From positions 62,001-126,000 of the forward strand of contig NZ_JBFABE010000015.1 in assembly GCF_040640155.1 (NCBI RefSeq): a stretch of DNA of 64,000 nt, given 5' to 3'. Below the pieces are notes generated by a model. The model did no database searches and was not told the origin of the DNA. It saw only the letters and a program-made list of their open reading frames with translations. Shown piece by piece: positions 1 to 8,607 of the stretch (positions are counted from its first letter, which is position 1; every line of letters begins with the position of its first letter). The position numbers and the translations under genes were made by a program. Source of the stretch: Streptosporangium sp040640155 (GTDB taxonomy: Bacteria > Actinomycetota > Actinomycetes > Streptosporangiales > Streptosporangiaceae).

Positions 1-2305
1 ACTCGCGGTCCGGGACGGCCGCGGCGGCCCTGGAGGCGTCGGGCGCCGGGGCACGCGAGGACCGGGCCGACGCGGACGGCAGGTCGGCCGTGATCGCGTT
101 GGCGACGATCTTCGCCGTGCCGTCGGTGAAGGCGCGGAAGTTGGGGTCGGCGGCGAACAGCACCGCGTGGCCGGCGCCGACCGGTTCGGCGACCGACGCC
201 GCCGTCCCGGCGAGCTCCTCGGCGCCCAGCGCGAAGCCGGACAGGAACCACTCGGGCGAGTCCGCGGCCGGGTAGGAGGTCAGCACATGGGCCGGGTTCG
301 CGGCCCTCATGACCAGGTCGTAGGCGTAGAACTGCATGACGTCCGGCCCGACGCCGCGGCTCAGCGGCCCCTGGGCCACGGTGGTGCGCAGCAGGGAGCC
401 CGGGACGTCCGAGGCCGGCTCGGTGAGCGTCACACCGGAGACGCCGGCCAGCGCGGCGAGCCGGGTGCCGCCCGACCAGCCGACGTAGCGCCCGCCGGCG
501 CCGACCCAGTCGCGCAGCGCGGCGCGGCCGGTCTCACCGAGGACGGTGTCGGCCGCGGTCGCCGGGCCGTCCGGCACGAGCAGCACGTCCAGCCCGCTCA
601 GACCGCCCGTGGCGACGTCGGCCGGGGTGAGCACCCGGTAGGGCAGCCTCCAGTCGCGGTCCAGGCGGTGGCGGAGCCAGCCGGAGGACTCGGCGGCGTT
701 CCGGGCGGTGCCGCCGGACAGCTGCAGGACGCCGACCGACCGGGAGGTGCGCACCCGCGCCGAGGGGGCGTCCACCGCCCGCACCGGCGTGGCGAGGGGG
801 AGCAGCACCTGGCCGGAGGAGCCGCCGGAGACGTTGCCGAGCAGCGGCAGGCTCCACGCGGTCACGTCGTAGAAGTAGGGGAACGGCGTGTGGGTGTCCT
901 CGTTCAGCATGGCCTGGATCCAGTGCTTCTGGCCCTGGGCCATCGGGATCCAGTAGGTGCCCTTGGGCAGCGTGGTCCTGGCCTCGGCCCTGCCGTAGGG
1001 CTTGAAGTCCCGCACCGTCAGCGGCTTGGCCAGCCTGAACACCTGGACGTCCATGCGCTGCAGCCGCCGCACGACGAGGTCGGTCTCGGCCTTCTTGGCG
1101 GGGTCGTCCGCGCGCAGGAAGTAGTGGCGGACCCTGCGGTCGGGCACCTGGGTGATGACCTCGTTGCCCGGGTTGTAGACCTTGTTCGGCTCCAGTTTCC
1201 CTTCGAGGCCCTGCCTGAAGGCCTCGGCGTACATGCCGTGCCAGGTGGTGAGGATCTCGGTCTTCCTCTCGGCGGCGGCCGAGAGCGAGACCCACTGGGT
1301 GAGCCACTGCTCGAAGGTACGGGCGGCGATCGGGGAGGCGTTGCCCTTCTCGAACGTCATGCCCGCGGCGTTGAAGCCGGTGGTCGGGACCGTGTCGCCG
1401 TAGCCCATGTAGAACATGTCGTAGACGTCGCGGTTGAAGAAGGGGATGCCGCGCCTGGTGAACTCGCCGATCATCGCGGCGCCGTAGGTGTTGTTGATCC
1501 AGTCGATCGTCGGCTCGGCGATGTCGTGGTAGAACGGGTCGGCGTTCGGCGGGAAGAAGTACTCGGTGCCGCCCATCTCGTGGGCGTCGACGAAGAGCTG
1601 CGGGGGGTACTTGCGCAGCAGTTCGATCTTGCCGTCGGTCTCCGGCTGGGTCCGCGCGAACCAGTCGCGGTTCATGTCGAAGGAGTAGGCGTTGCGCCGG
1701 GTGTCGGCCTCGCGGCCGTCGGGGTTCTGCGTCGGCAGGATCACCACGACGGCGTTGTCCAGGATGCGCCTGGCCGCGCAGTCGTCCCGCCCGGCCAGGT
1801 CGTGGAGGGTCTTCAGCGCGGCGTCGGTGCCGCTCTCCTCGCCGCCGTGCACGTTCCCGGCGACCCACAGGATCGCGGGCGTGTTCCTGGCGAGGGTCCT
1901 GGCCACGGCGGCCGGGGTGAGGGGGTTGCGCAGCAGCTTGACCGAGGTCTCGATCGCGCGCAGGTTCCGGATGTTGCGGGGGGTGCCGACGACGGCGTAC
2001 CTCAGGGGGCGTCCCTCGGCGCTGGTGGCCAGGGTGCCGGAGACGACCCGGTCGCTGGCCCTGTCGATCGCGCCGAGCAGGGTGTCGGACTCGGCGGTGG
2101 TGACCTCGCGCTCACCGAGGTCGAAGCCGAGCACGCTCCGGGGCGTGGGGACCCCGCCGTGGTAGGCGGGGGGAGTGCCGGTGGGGTCGCAGGCGGACGC
2201 GGGGGGCGCGGCGGGGGTGGGATCCGCCGCCTGGGCGGCCCCCGCGGGAAGGGCGGTGGCGGCGGCCAGGAGGGCCGTCGCCACCACCGCGAAACGCTTC
2301 AGCAT
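1..2305 (-). CDS. Secreted M14-family zinc carboxypeptidase, 3' end cut by window edge
   Basis: The minus-strand frame from ATG at 2305 stays open for 768 codons to the window edge, so the C-terminus is missing. The N-terminus MLKRFAVVATALLAAATALP followed by AGAAQA is a Sec signal peptide, so the enzyme is exported. Around residue 155 the text NVHGGEESGTD gives the M14 HxxE zinc motif, followed by NPDGREADTRRNAYSFDMNRD and FVDAHEMGG, typical of large actinobacterial M14 peptidases. After the catalytic domain (about residues 60-430) comes a long extension; residues about 590-740 (VLLVPDGPATA, GGRYVGWSGGTRL) look like a ThuA/class-I amidotransferase-like fold. The role is probably extracellular peptide trimming. 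A TTGACC box at 2340-2345 (complement) may be its -35 element. The family call is firm; substrate and exact length are not. Confidence 0.85.
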   Translation of the reverse strand, partial: MLKRFAVVATALLAAATALPAGAAQAADPTPAAPPASACDPTGTPPAYHGGVPTPRSVLGFDLGEREVTTAESDTLLGAIDRASDRVVSGTLATSAEGRPLRYAVVGTPRNIRNLRAIETSVKLLRNPLTPAAVARTLARNTPAILWVAGNVHGGEESGTDAALKTLHDLAGRDDCAARRILDNAVVVILPTQNPDGREADTRRNAYSFDMNRDWFARTQPETDGKIELLRKYPPQLFVDAHEMGGTEYFFPPNADPFYHDIAEPTIDWINNTYGAAMIGEFTRRGIPFFNRDVYDMFYMGYGDTVPTTGFNAAGMTFEKGNASPIAARTFEQWLTQWVSLSAAAERKTEILTTWHGMYAEAFRQGLEGKLEPNKVYNPGNEVITQVPDRRVRHYFLRADDPAKKAETDLVVRRLQRMDVQVFRLAKPLTVRDFKPYGRAEARTTLPKGTYWIPMAQGQKHWIQAMLNEDTHTPFPYFYDVTAWSLPLLGNVSGGSSGQVLLPLATPVRAVDAPSARVRTSRSVGVLQLSGGTARNAAESSGWLRHRLDRDWRLPYRVLTPADVATGGLSGLDVLLVPDGPATAADTVLGETGRAALRDWVGAGGRYVGWSGGTRLAALAGVSGVTLTEPASDVPGSLLRTTVAQGPLSRGVGPDVMQFYAYDLVMRAANPAHVLTSYPAADSPEWFLSGFALGAEELAGTAASVAEPVGAGHAVLFAADPNFRAFTDGTAKIVANAITADLPSASARSSRAPAPDASRAAAAVPDRE

Positions 2306-2456
2306 GAGGCAAAGCTGACACCTCGACGGGGGTGCGGCAAGGTCAAGATATGACGTTCGCGGTAGGGCCGGTGCCGGTGGTTCTCGTCCGCGACCGGCCC
2401 CGGTCCGCCGGCCACCGGTGTCCGGGGGCACCCCGGGACGCCCGCCCGGGTGTGGC

Positions 2457-3230
2457 CTACGCGTGGCCGGAGATGCCGCCGTCCACCGGGATCACGGTGC
2501 CGGTGAGGTAGGCGCCCGCCCGCGAGGACAGGAAGATCGCGGTGCCCGCCATGTCGTCGGGGCTGCCGATCCTGCCCAGCGGGACGTGGGACGCCACGGC
2601 CGCGCGCATCTCCGGGTCCTTGAGGGCGAACGCCATCATCTTCGACTCGAACGGCCCCGGGGCGATCGCGTTGACCGTGATCGACTCCTTGGCGAGGCGC
2701 TGGGACAGGTGCCGGGTGAGCATGTGCACGGCGGCCTTGGCGGCCGAGTAGGCGTAGTTCTCCATCGAGGGCACCCGGATGCCGTCCACCGAACCGATGT
2801 TGATCACTCTGGCCGGGTCCTTCGGGCTCGCGGCGGCGCGCAGCAGCGGCAGGAAGCGCTGGGTCAGGTAGAACACGCCCTTGACGTTGATCCCCCAGAG
2901 CTTGTCGAACGCCTGCCCGGGGTACTCCTCCAGCGGCGCCCCCCAGGTCGCCCCGGCGTTGTTGACCAGCACGTCCAGGCGGGACTCGCGCGCGGAGACC
3001 GCCTCGAACAGCGCCGACACCCCCTCGTCGGTGGACAGGTCGGCCGGTACGGCGACGCACCCCAGCTCGGCGGCGGTCTTCTCGACCTCGGCCGCCTTGC
3101 GCGAGGAGATGTACACCGTGGCCCCCGCGTCGACGAATCCGGCCGCGATCATCCGGCCGATCCCCCGGGAGCCGCCGGTGACGACGACGGTCTTGCCTTC
3201 CACCGAGAACAGAGTCATGTTCGGTAGCAT
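2457..3230 (-). CDS. RhlG-like short-chain dehydrogenase/reductase
   Basis: This is a 257-residue classical SDR. It shows the cofactor motif TGGSRGIG (about residues 18-25), NNAG (about 88-91) and the catalytic set Ser, Tyr-x3-Lys (INIGSVDG; YAYSAAKAA). The stretches NNAGATWGAPLEEYPGQ, ARVINIGSVDGI and TGTVIPVDGG resemble RhlG-type NADPH-dependent beta-ketoacyl reductases more than FabG; that is a family judgement from memory. A second in-frame ATG at 3218 (MTLFSVEGK) is an equally good start; neither has a clear Shine-Dalgarno sequence. A 14-bp TetR-type palindrome lies 27-40 nt upstream. The gene is not coupled to its neighbours. The likely role is reduction of a 3-oxoacyl or other carbonyl substrate; the true substrate is unknown. 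Confidence 0.85.
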   Translation of the reverse strand: MLPNMTLFSVEGKTVVVTGGSRGIGRMIAAGFVDAGATVYISSRKAAEVEKTAAELGCVAVPADLSTDEGVSALFEAVSARESRLDVLVNNAGATWGAPLEEYPGQAFDKLWGINVKGVFYLTQRFLPLLRAAASPKDPARVINIGSVDGIRVPSMENYAYSAAKAAVHMLTRHLSQRLAKESITVNAIAPGPFESKMMAFALKDPEMRAAVASHVPLGRIGSPDDMAGTAIFLSSRAGAYLTGTVIPVDGGISGHA

Positions 3231-3256
3231 GCCGCACGCCCCGCGACCCCGTCCAT

Positions 3257-3270
3257 ACCGACCGGTCGGT
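3257..3270. promoter_or_regulatory. TetR-type palindromic operator
   Basis: ACCGACCGGTCGGT is a perfect 14-bp palindrome. On the minus strand it is followed at once by TATGGA, a plausible -10 box about 7 nt before a transcription start near 3245, so it would block the promoter of the RhlG-like reductase. This sequence type is commonly bound by TetR-family repressors; none is encoded nearby. Confidence 0.55.
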
Positions 3271-3468
3271 TCCTCGCCCGCCGGGCGGTGCGGCCTTGGC
3301 GGGAGCGGACTTTCCTGCCTTTCGTGCCGCTACGCGAGAAACGTCCTGAAAAATAAAGCCGCAGAATAAAAAGAGGATGAAACAATCTTCCAAGGCTCAT
3401 TGACAGGAGCTGTTCGGATGGTGTGACTTCGTATGTCAGGGTTCGGTGACGCGGAGGTGAGGCACATC

Positions 3469-5424
3469 ATGGCCGGAACGGGCGCGCGCACGGCGGCACT
3501 GGGCCTGGCACTGACGATCTCGATCCTCCCGCCGGTCCAGGCGCAGGCCTCCGCGCGCGCCTCGGCCTCCGCGCACACCTCCGTCCCCGCGTACGCCGCC
3601 CCCGCGTACGCCGCCCCCGCGCACGTCTCGGCCTCCGCGCACACCTCGGCCTCCGCGCACGTCTCTGCCCCCGCGCACGTCTCTGCCCCCTCCTCGGCTC
3701 CGGCCAGGAGGGTCGTCCGGATGGGCGCCACCCAGAGCGTGGACTCGATGAACCCGTTCCTGGCGGTCAGGCTGATCTCCACGGCGATCCACCGCTGGAC
3801 CTACGGCCAGCTCACCACGCCCGACCCCAAGACCCTCGCCCCCGGCCCCGACCTGGCCGAGTCGTGGAAGACCTCGGCGGACAGACTGACCTGGACCTTC
3901 ACCATGCGCGCCGGCGCCACCTGGTCGGACGGCCGGCCCGTCACCGCCCAGGACGCCGCGTGGACCCTCAACAAGATCATGACGGACGACGCGGCCAAGA
4001 CGGCGAACGGCCCCGCCGTGGAGAACTTCGCCGCCGTCACGGCGGCCGACGACCGGACCCTGGTCATCAGGACGAAGAAACCGCAGGCCTCCATGCTGGA
4101 GCTGCCGGTCCCGATCATGCCCAGGCACGTCTGGGAGGGCGTCGGCGACATCGCCGCGTTCGAGAACGAGACCTACCCGGCCGTGGGCAACGGCCCCTAC
4201 ATCCCCGTCGAGCACCGGAAGAACGCGTACGTGAAACTGCGGGCCAACCCGGCGTACTGGCGCGGCGCCCCCGCGATCGACGAGCTGCACGTCGTCTTCT
4301 ACGAGAACGCCGAGGCGGCGATCGCCGGCCTCAGGAAGGGCGACATCGACTGGATCGGCAGGCTGGCGCCCCCGCAGTTCCAGGCCGTCTCCGGCCACCC
4401 CGAGATCGTGCAGTGGAACACCCCGGGCCGCCGCGCCACCTACCTGCAGCTCAACCCCGGCGCCGCGACCTCCGACGGCGAGCCGATCGGCGACGGGCAC
4501 CCCGCGCTGAGGGACGCCAGGGTGCGCCGGGCCATCCACCACGCGATCGACAAGAGGACCCTCGTCCAGCAGGTGCAGAACGGGCTGGCCGTACCGGCGG
4601 ACGGTTCGATCGTCCCGCCGATGTACCGGGAGTTCTTCTGGCGGGCCGAGGGCGACGACGCCGTCACCTTCGACCCGGCCGAGGCCGGGCGCATCCTCGA
4701 CGAGGCCGGCTACGCCAAGGGCGCCGACGGGGTCCGGACCATGCCCGGCGGCGGGCGCGCCCTGGAGATGCGCTTCAGCGTCCGCACCGAGGAGCCCGTC
4801 GAGGAGAAGATCGCCCAGTACCTGACCGGCTGGCTCCGGGACATCGGCATCCGGCTGACCGTCCGCAGGATCGACGCCAACAGGTACACCGAGGAGACCG
4901 GGAGCACGGCGCTGTACGACATCGCGATCAGCGGCTGGTCGGTCAACCCGGACCCGGAGGAGGTGCTGGCCACCCACCTGTGCAGCCGCAGGCCCACCGC
5001 GAGCGGCCAGGGCGGCGGCACCGAGTCGTTCTTCTGCGACGACGAGTTCGAGCGGCTGTACAGGGAGCAACTGGCCGAGCTCGACCGGGCCGAACGCGTG
5101 GGACTGATCAAACAGATGCAGCGGCGCCTCTACACCGAGGCCCCGGTCATCGCGCTCTACTACCCCAACAACCTGGAGGGCTACCGCAGGGACAGGATCG
5201 CCTCCATCACCCCGATCCCGCAGGACCGGGGCCTGCTGTACGGCGGGAGCGGCTACTGGCCGGTCTACTCGCTGCGGGCGGTGGAACGCCCCGCCGCCAC
5301 GGGCGGGAACGGCACCGGCACCGGCACCGCCGTGGCCGTGGCGGCGATCGCCGCGCTGGCCCTCGCCGCCGGGGGAGTCCTGCTCGCCAGGCGCCGCCGC
5401 GCCTCCGCCGACGACCGCGAGTGA
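3469..5424 (+). CDS. ABC transporter substrate-binding protein, family 5, C-terminally membrane-anchored
   Basis: This is a family-5 (DppA/OppA-type) solute receptor. I chose ATG 3469 over ATG 3433 because GGAGGTGAGG at 3453-3462 is ideally spaced and the protein then opens with a signal peptide (MAGTGARTAALGLALTISIL). Residues about 25-80 are an Ala/Ser/His/Pro repeat linker. The binding domain follows (DLAESWK, WTFTMRAGATWSDGRPVTA, YPAVGNGPY). The last 40 residues hold a hydrophobic helix and the stop-transfer LARRRRASADDRE. There is no lipobox Cys, so anchoring is by a C-terminal transmembrane segment. It is first in a five-gene operon and its stop overlaps the next start. TTGACA at 3400-3405 in an AT-rich patch may be the promoter -35. 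The ligand (peptide, nickel or sugar) cannot be told. Confidence 0.9.
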   Translation: MAGTGARTAALGLALTISILPPVQAQASARASASAHTSVPAYAAPAYAAPAHVSASAHTSASAHVSAPAHVSAPSSAPARRVVRMGATQSVDSMNPFLAVRLISTAIHRWTYGQLTTPDPKTLAPGPDLAESWKTSADRLTWTFTMRAGATWSDGRPVTAQDAAWTLNKIMTDDAAKTANGPAVENFAAVTAADDRTLVIRTKKPQASMLELPVPIMPRHVWEGVGDIAAFENETYPAVGNGPYIPVEHRKNAYVKLRANPAYWRGAPAIDELHVVFYENAEAAIAGLRKGDIDWIGRLAPPQFQAVSGHPEIVQWNTPGRRATYLQLNPGAATSDGEPIGDGHPALRDARVRRAIHHAIDKRTLVQQVQNGLAVPADGSIVPPMYREFFWRAEGDDAVTFDPAEAGRILDEAGYAKGADGVRTMPGGGRALEMRFSVRTEEPVEEKIAQYLTGWLRDIGIRLTVRRIDANRYTEETGSTALYDIAISGWSVNPDPEEVLATHLCSRRPTASGQGGGTESFFCDDEFERLYREQLAELDRAERVGLIKQMQRRLYTEAPVIALYYPNNLEGYRRDRIASITPIPQDRGLLYGGSGYWPVYSLRAVERPAATGGNGTGTGTAVAVAAIAALALAAGGVLLARRRRASADDRE

Positions 5425-6509
5425 CGCCGATGCGGACCCTGGCGCGGCTGTCCGGGCGGGGGCGGGAGACCGGAGGACCGGCCGGGGACGACGAGCCGGG
5501 CGGGCCGTACGAGCCGTACGGGGCCCGCCGGGGCCTGGCCCGCTACGCGCTGGTCAAGCTCGGCGGCGCGCTGCTCAGCATCGGGCTGGTGGTCGTCGCC
5601 ACCTTCTTCCTGTTCCGCCTGATCCCCGGCGACCCGACGATCGCCTACACCCGCGACGTGCCGGTCACCCCGGAGCAGCTCGACCTGCTCCGCAGGCGGC
5701 TGGGGCTGGACCGGCCGCTGGGCGAGCAGTTCCTCGACTTCGCGTCGCGGACCCTGCGGCTGGACCTGGGCACCTCGTACGAGTACCGGCGGCCGGTCGC
5801 CGAGCTGATCGGCGAGCGGGTGGGTCCCACGCTGCTGCTGGTGGGAACCGGGCTGGCCGTCGCGGTGGCCCTGGGCATGTGGCAGGGCGCCAGGGCCGCC
5901 TGGCGGCACGGCGGCCGGTTCGACCGCCTGTCCACCGGAGCCGCGCTGACCCTGTGGTCGGTGCCGACCTTCTGGCTGGGACTGCTGCTGCTCATGGTCC
6001 TGGCCGCGGGGGTGGGCCCGGTGCCCGGCCTCTTCCCCACCCGGGGCATGCAGGACGTCGACGCGCCCGGCTGGCCGCTCTACCCGCTGCACGTCGCCCA
6101 CCACCTGGTGCTGCCCTGCCTCACCCTGGTCGCCGTCGTCTACGCGCAGTACATGCTGGTCATGCGGTCGTCGCTGCTGGAGGAGATCGGCCAGGACTAC
6201 GTGACCACGGCCCGCGCCAAGGGCCTGCGCGACGACGACGTCCGGCGCCGCCACGCCGTGCCGAACGCGCTCCTGCCCACGGTGACGCTGGTCTTCATGC
6301 AGATCGGGTTCGTGGTGGGCGGCGCGGTCGCGGTGGAGTTCGTCTACTCCTGGCCCGGCCTGGGCCTGCTGTTCGTCGAGGCCATCAGGGGACCCGACTA
6401 CGCGGTCATGCAGGGGACCTTCATGCTCGTCTGCGTCGCGGTGATCGTCATGAACACGCTGGCCGACGTGGCGTACCACGTCCTGGACCCGAGAGTGAGG
6501 TCTGCGTGA
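5421..6509 (+). CDS. ABC transporter permease, DppB type
   Basis: This is the first inner-membrane subunit of the family-5 importer. GTG 5421 overlaps the upstream TGA (GTGA), the same junction style as the next three genes; ATG 5430 is the alternative and gives 359 residues. A hydrophilic N-terminal tail of about 40 residues precedes the first membrane helix (LGGALLSIGLVVVATFFLF). The DppB signature RLIPGDP follows, then a periplasmic region (PEQLDLLRRRLGLDRPLGEQ), further helices and the EAA loop (DYVTTARAKGL, RRHAVPNALLPTV) that docks to the ATPases. It probably pairs with the permease encoded immediately downstream. The long N-terminal tail is a little unusual for the family. Confidence 0.9.
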   Translation: MTPMRTLARLSGRGRETGGPAGDDEPGGPYEPYGARRGLARYALVKLGGALLSIGLVVVATFFLFRLIPGDPTIAYTRDVPVTPEQLDLLRRRLGLDRPLGEQFLDFASRTLRLDLGTSYEYRRPVAELIGERVGPTLLLVGTGLAVAVALGMWQGARAAWRHGGRFDRLSTGAALTLWSVPTFWLGLLLLMVLAAGVGPVPGLFPTRGMQDVDAPGWPLYPLHVAHHLVLPCLTLVAVVYAQYMLVMRSSLLEEIGQDYVTTARAKGLRDDDVRRRHAVPNALLPTVTLVFMQIGFVVGGAVAVEFVYSWPGLGLLFVEAIRGPDYAVMQGTFMLVCVAVIVMNTLADVAYHVLDPRVRSA

Positions 6510-7405
6510 TCCCGCAGGCGCCGCGCCGTATCGCCCGCGCCCGCCGCCGGGCCGCCCTGTCCCGGTTCTGCCGCGCGTACGCGCGCGACCGGGCCGGGCT
6601 GTACGGGGCGGCGATCCTGCTGGCGGCCGTCCTGGCGGCGCTGGCGACCCCCCTGGTCACCGACCCGTCCGGGATGGACGTCACCGCGACCACGGGCGAG
6701 GCGATGGCGCCCCCGAGCGCGGGATTCCCGCTCGGCACCGACGAGTCGGGCCGTTCGGTCCTGCTCATGCTGCTGTGGGGCTCGCGCGTCTCGCTGCTCA
6801 TCGGGTTCATGTCCGCGCTGCTCAGCATGGTGATCGGCACGGTCTTCGGGGTCGTCGCCGGGCACTTCCGCGGCCCGGTGGGGGCCGTGCTGATGCGCGT
6901 CACCGACTGGTTCCTGGTGCTGCCCTCGCTGGTCCTGGCCATGGTGCTCGCGGCCGTCCTCGGCGGCGGCGTGTCCACAATCGTCCTGGCGATCGGGGTG
7001 ACCTCCTGGGCCTCCACGGCACGGCTGATCCGCGCCCAGACGCTGGCGGTCGAGGCCAGGCCCTACATCGAGAGGTCCAGGGCCCTGGGGGCCGGGCACT
7101 GGCACGTCATGACGCGGCACGTGCTGCCGAACGTCGCCCCGCTGGTGCTGGCCAACACCACGCTGACGGTGGCGAGCGCCATCGTCGCCGAGTCCACCCT
7201 GGCCTTCCTGGGCGCGGGGTCGGGCCAGGTCTCGTGGGGCGGCATGCTGCGCGGCTCCTACGACTGGGGGGCGGCCACCTCCGGCGCCTGGTGGTACGTG
7301 CTGCCACCGGGCCTGTGCATCGTCGCGGTGGTGCTGGCGTTCACCCTCTGCGGGCGCGCCCTGGAGACCGTGCTCAACCCGCGGCTGCGGGGGGCGGCCC
7401 GATGA
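6506..7405 (+). CDS. ABC transporter permease, DppC type
   Basis: This is the second permease of the importer, 299 residues from GTG 6506, which overlaps the preceding TGA by 4 nt. Its N-terminal cytoplasmic part and first helix (YGAAILLAAVLAALATPLV) are followed by the DppC hallmark FPLGTDESGRSVL and the EAA loop (YIERSRALGAGHWHVMTRHV, LPNVAPLVL). The AESTLAFLGAG motif near the C-terminus is also typical. The tight coupling implies fixed stoichiometry with the upstream permease. No catalytic oddity is visible. The call is secure at family level; the transported solute is not predictable from the permease. Confidence 0.92.
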   Translation: MIPQAPRRIARARRRAALSRFCRAYARDRAGLYGAAILLAAVLAALATPLVTDPSGMDVTATTGEAMAPPSAGFPLGTDESGRSVLLMLLWGSRVSLLIGFMSALLSMVIGTVFGVVAGHFRGPVGAVLMRVTDWFLVLPSLVLAMVLAAVLGGGVSTIVLAIGVTSWASTARLIRAQTLAVEARPYIERSRALGAGHWHVMTRHVLPNVAPLVLANTTLTVASAIVAESTLAFLGAGSGQVSWGGMLRGSYDWGAATSGAWWYVLPPGLCIVAVVLAFTLCGRALETVLNPRLRGAAR

Positions 7406-8607
7406 GCGACCCCCTGGGCGACCCGGTGAGCCACCTCGCGGGCGGCCCGATGACCGGCCTGGAGAGACTCGCGGCGAGAGGCGCGTCGAACGGCCCGGCG
7501 AGCGCCCCGGCGAGTGGCCCGGCGGGCCTGCTCGAACTGCACGACGTGTCGGTGACCTACCGGGGCGCGGACGGGGACGTGCCGGCCGTGCGGGGCGTCT
7601 CCCTCGCCCTGGAGGCGGGCGAGGCGCTCGGCGTGGCCGGCGAGTCGGGGTCGGGCAAGTCGACGCTGGCCATGTCCCTGCTGCGGCTCCTGCCCCGGGA
7701 CGCGCGGGTGTCCGGGCGGATCCTGCTGGAGGGCGAGGACGTGCTCGCCATGAACTGGGGGCGGCTCCGCGCCGTCCGGTGGGCGTCGGCCTCGGTGGTC
7801 TTCCAGGGCGCCCAGCACGCGCTGAACCCGGTGCGCAGGATCGGGGACCAGATCGCCGAGCCGATGCTCGTGCACGGTACGGCGACCCCGGCCGAGGCCC
7901 GGCGCAGGGCGGCGGAGCTGCTGGAACAGGTCGGCCTGCCCGCCTGGCGGGCCCGTGGTCACCCGCACGAGCTGTCCGGCGGGCAGCGCCAGCGCGTGAT
8001 GATCGCCATGGCGCTCGCCTGCTCGCCCCGCCTGATCGTCGCCGACGAGCCGACCACCGCCCTGGACGTGATGATCCAGGCGCAGGTGCTGACGCTGATC
8101 CGCTCGCTCGTCGCCGGGCACGGGATCGGCCTGATCATGATCTCCCACGACCTGTCGGTGCTGGCGTCCACGTGCGACCGGCTGGCGATCATGTACGCGG
8201 GGCGGGTGGTCGAGTCGGGTCCGGCACGGCAGGTCTTCCGCGGCGCCGCGCACCCCTACGGCAGGGCGCTGGCGGAGGCGTTCCCCACCGTCGGCGACCC
8301 CGCCTCCAGGAGGGCGCCCCGGGGGCTGGGCGGCGACCCGCCCGACCCGGCGCACCTGCCCGCCGGGTGTTCCTTCCACCCCCGCTGCCCGGTCTCGCTC
8401 GTCTCGTGCGCGTCGGAACCGGTCGAGCTCCGGCCGGTGACCGCGCGCGGCCCCACCGGCGTCCCGGGCGGCCTCACGGGGAACGGCGCCGTCCCGGACG
8501 GTCGTACCGTGGACGACACCGCCCCGGGCGGGCCGGGCGGACGGGCCGGGCGGGCGGGGCGGCCGCACGTCGCCGCGTGCGTGCACGTCGGCGAGGAGGC
8601 CCGGTGA
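7402..8607 (+). CDS. ABC transporter ATP-binding protein, DppD type
   Basis: This is the ATPase subunit, 401 residues, with ATG 7402 overlapping the preceding TGA (ATGA). The first 50 residues are a Gly/Ala/Ser/Pro-rich extension not usual for the family. Then come Walker A (GESGSGKST), the Q-loop (VVFQGAQHALNP), the ABC signature (LSGGQRQRV), Walker B (LIVADEPTTALD) and the H-loop (MISHDLSV). The oligopeptide-transporter C-terminal region is present, with CSFHPRCP and a further Cys (SCASEP), the cysteine pattern that in this family can hold an Fe-S cluster. It should pair with the next ATPase. A Gly-rich spacer precedes the final Cys (HVAACVH). Confidence 0.92.
   Translation: MSDPLGDPVSHLAGGPMTGLERLAARGASNGPASAPASGPAGLLELHDVSVTYRGADGDVPAVRGVSLALEAGEALGVAGESGSGKSTLAMSLLRLLPRDARVSGRILLEGEDVLAMNWGRLRAVRWASASVVFQGAQHALNPVRRIGDQIAEPMLVHGTATPAEARRRAAELLEQVGLPAWRARGHPHELSGGQRQRVMIAMALACSPRLIVADEPTTALDVMIQAQVLTLIRSLVAGHGIGLIMISHDLSVLASTCDRLAIMYAGRVVESGPARQVFRGAAHPYGRALAEAFPTVGDPASRRAPRGLGGDPPDPAHLPAGCSFHPRCPVSLVSCASEPVELRPVTARGPTGVPGGLTGNGAVPDGRTVDDTAPGGPGGRAGRAGRPHVAACVHVGEEAR

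Noticed and set aside
167..2353. A 728-codon frame on the plus strand opposite the M14 peptidase
   Set aside because: The minus-strand frame encodes a full signal peptide and the M14 motifs; the plus frame is Gly/Arg/Val filler.
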